A stretch of DNA of 6,083 bases from Bacillota bacterium (GTDB lineage: Bacteria; Bacillota; Peptococcia; Peptococcales; Peptococcaceae): the NCBI GenBank assembly GCA_023443145.1, contig JAEZVS010000086.1, forward strand, positions 1 through 6,083, read 5' to 3'. The translations under genes and the position numbers were made by a program. The notes beneath the pieces were generated by a model. That model was not told the DNA's origin. It worked only from the letters and a program-made list of their open reading frames with translations, and searched no databases. How positions within the stretch are numbered: the stretch's first letter is position 1; every line of letters starts with the position of its first letter. Below are positions 6,061 to 6,083 of this stretch, piece by piece.

Positions 6061-6083
6061 CATCAGCGACTTTTAGGATAAAT

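Overview
The window looks like chromosomal DNA from a low-to-mid GC Gram-positive-type bacterium (Bacillota, probably a Clostridia- or Negativicutes-like anaerobe). The pointers are strong AAGGAGG-type ribosome binding sites, clean Rho-independent terminators, an AGCS sodium:amino-acid symporter, and secreted proteins carrying 'copper amine oxidase N-terminal-like' (stalk) repeats, which are common in that phylum. I cannot name the genus from sequence alone.

Layout. Three genes lie on the minus strand. Reading leftward from 4005 they are an AGCS-family Na+:alanine/glycine symporter (4005-2599) with its own terminator (2590-2563); a secreted protein with a C-terminal pair of stalk repeats (2459-993); and a TTG-initiated secreted protein (711 to beyond the left edge) whose visible domains resemble those of the 993-2459 product. 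A 281-base gap separates the last two and holds a 12-bp inverted repeat (919-957) and a candidate promoter (773-800). Divergent from the symporter, across a 307-base intergenic region with candidate promoters in both directions, is a plus-strand gene (4313-5938) encoding an exported protein with two N-terminal stalk repeats fused to a near full-length serpin. It ends at a strong, probably bidirectional terminator (6000-6060).

How it fits together. The symporter is ordinary housekeeping transport and appears to be a single-gene unit. The other three genes all encode exported proteins. Two of them visibly carry the same stalk domain family, and the third is a probable paralog of one of these. 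The region therefore reads as a small cluster for cell-surface or secreted proteins, with an extracytoplasmic protease inhibitor as its most distinctive member. No mobile element, CRISPR array, tRNA, rRNA or recognisable riboswitch was seen.
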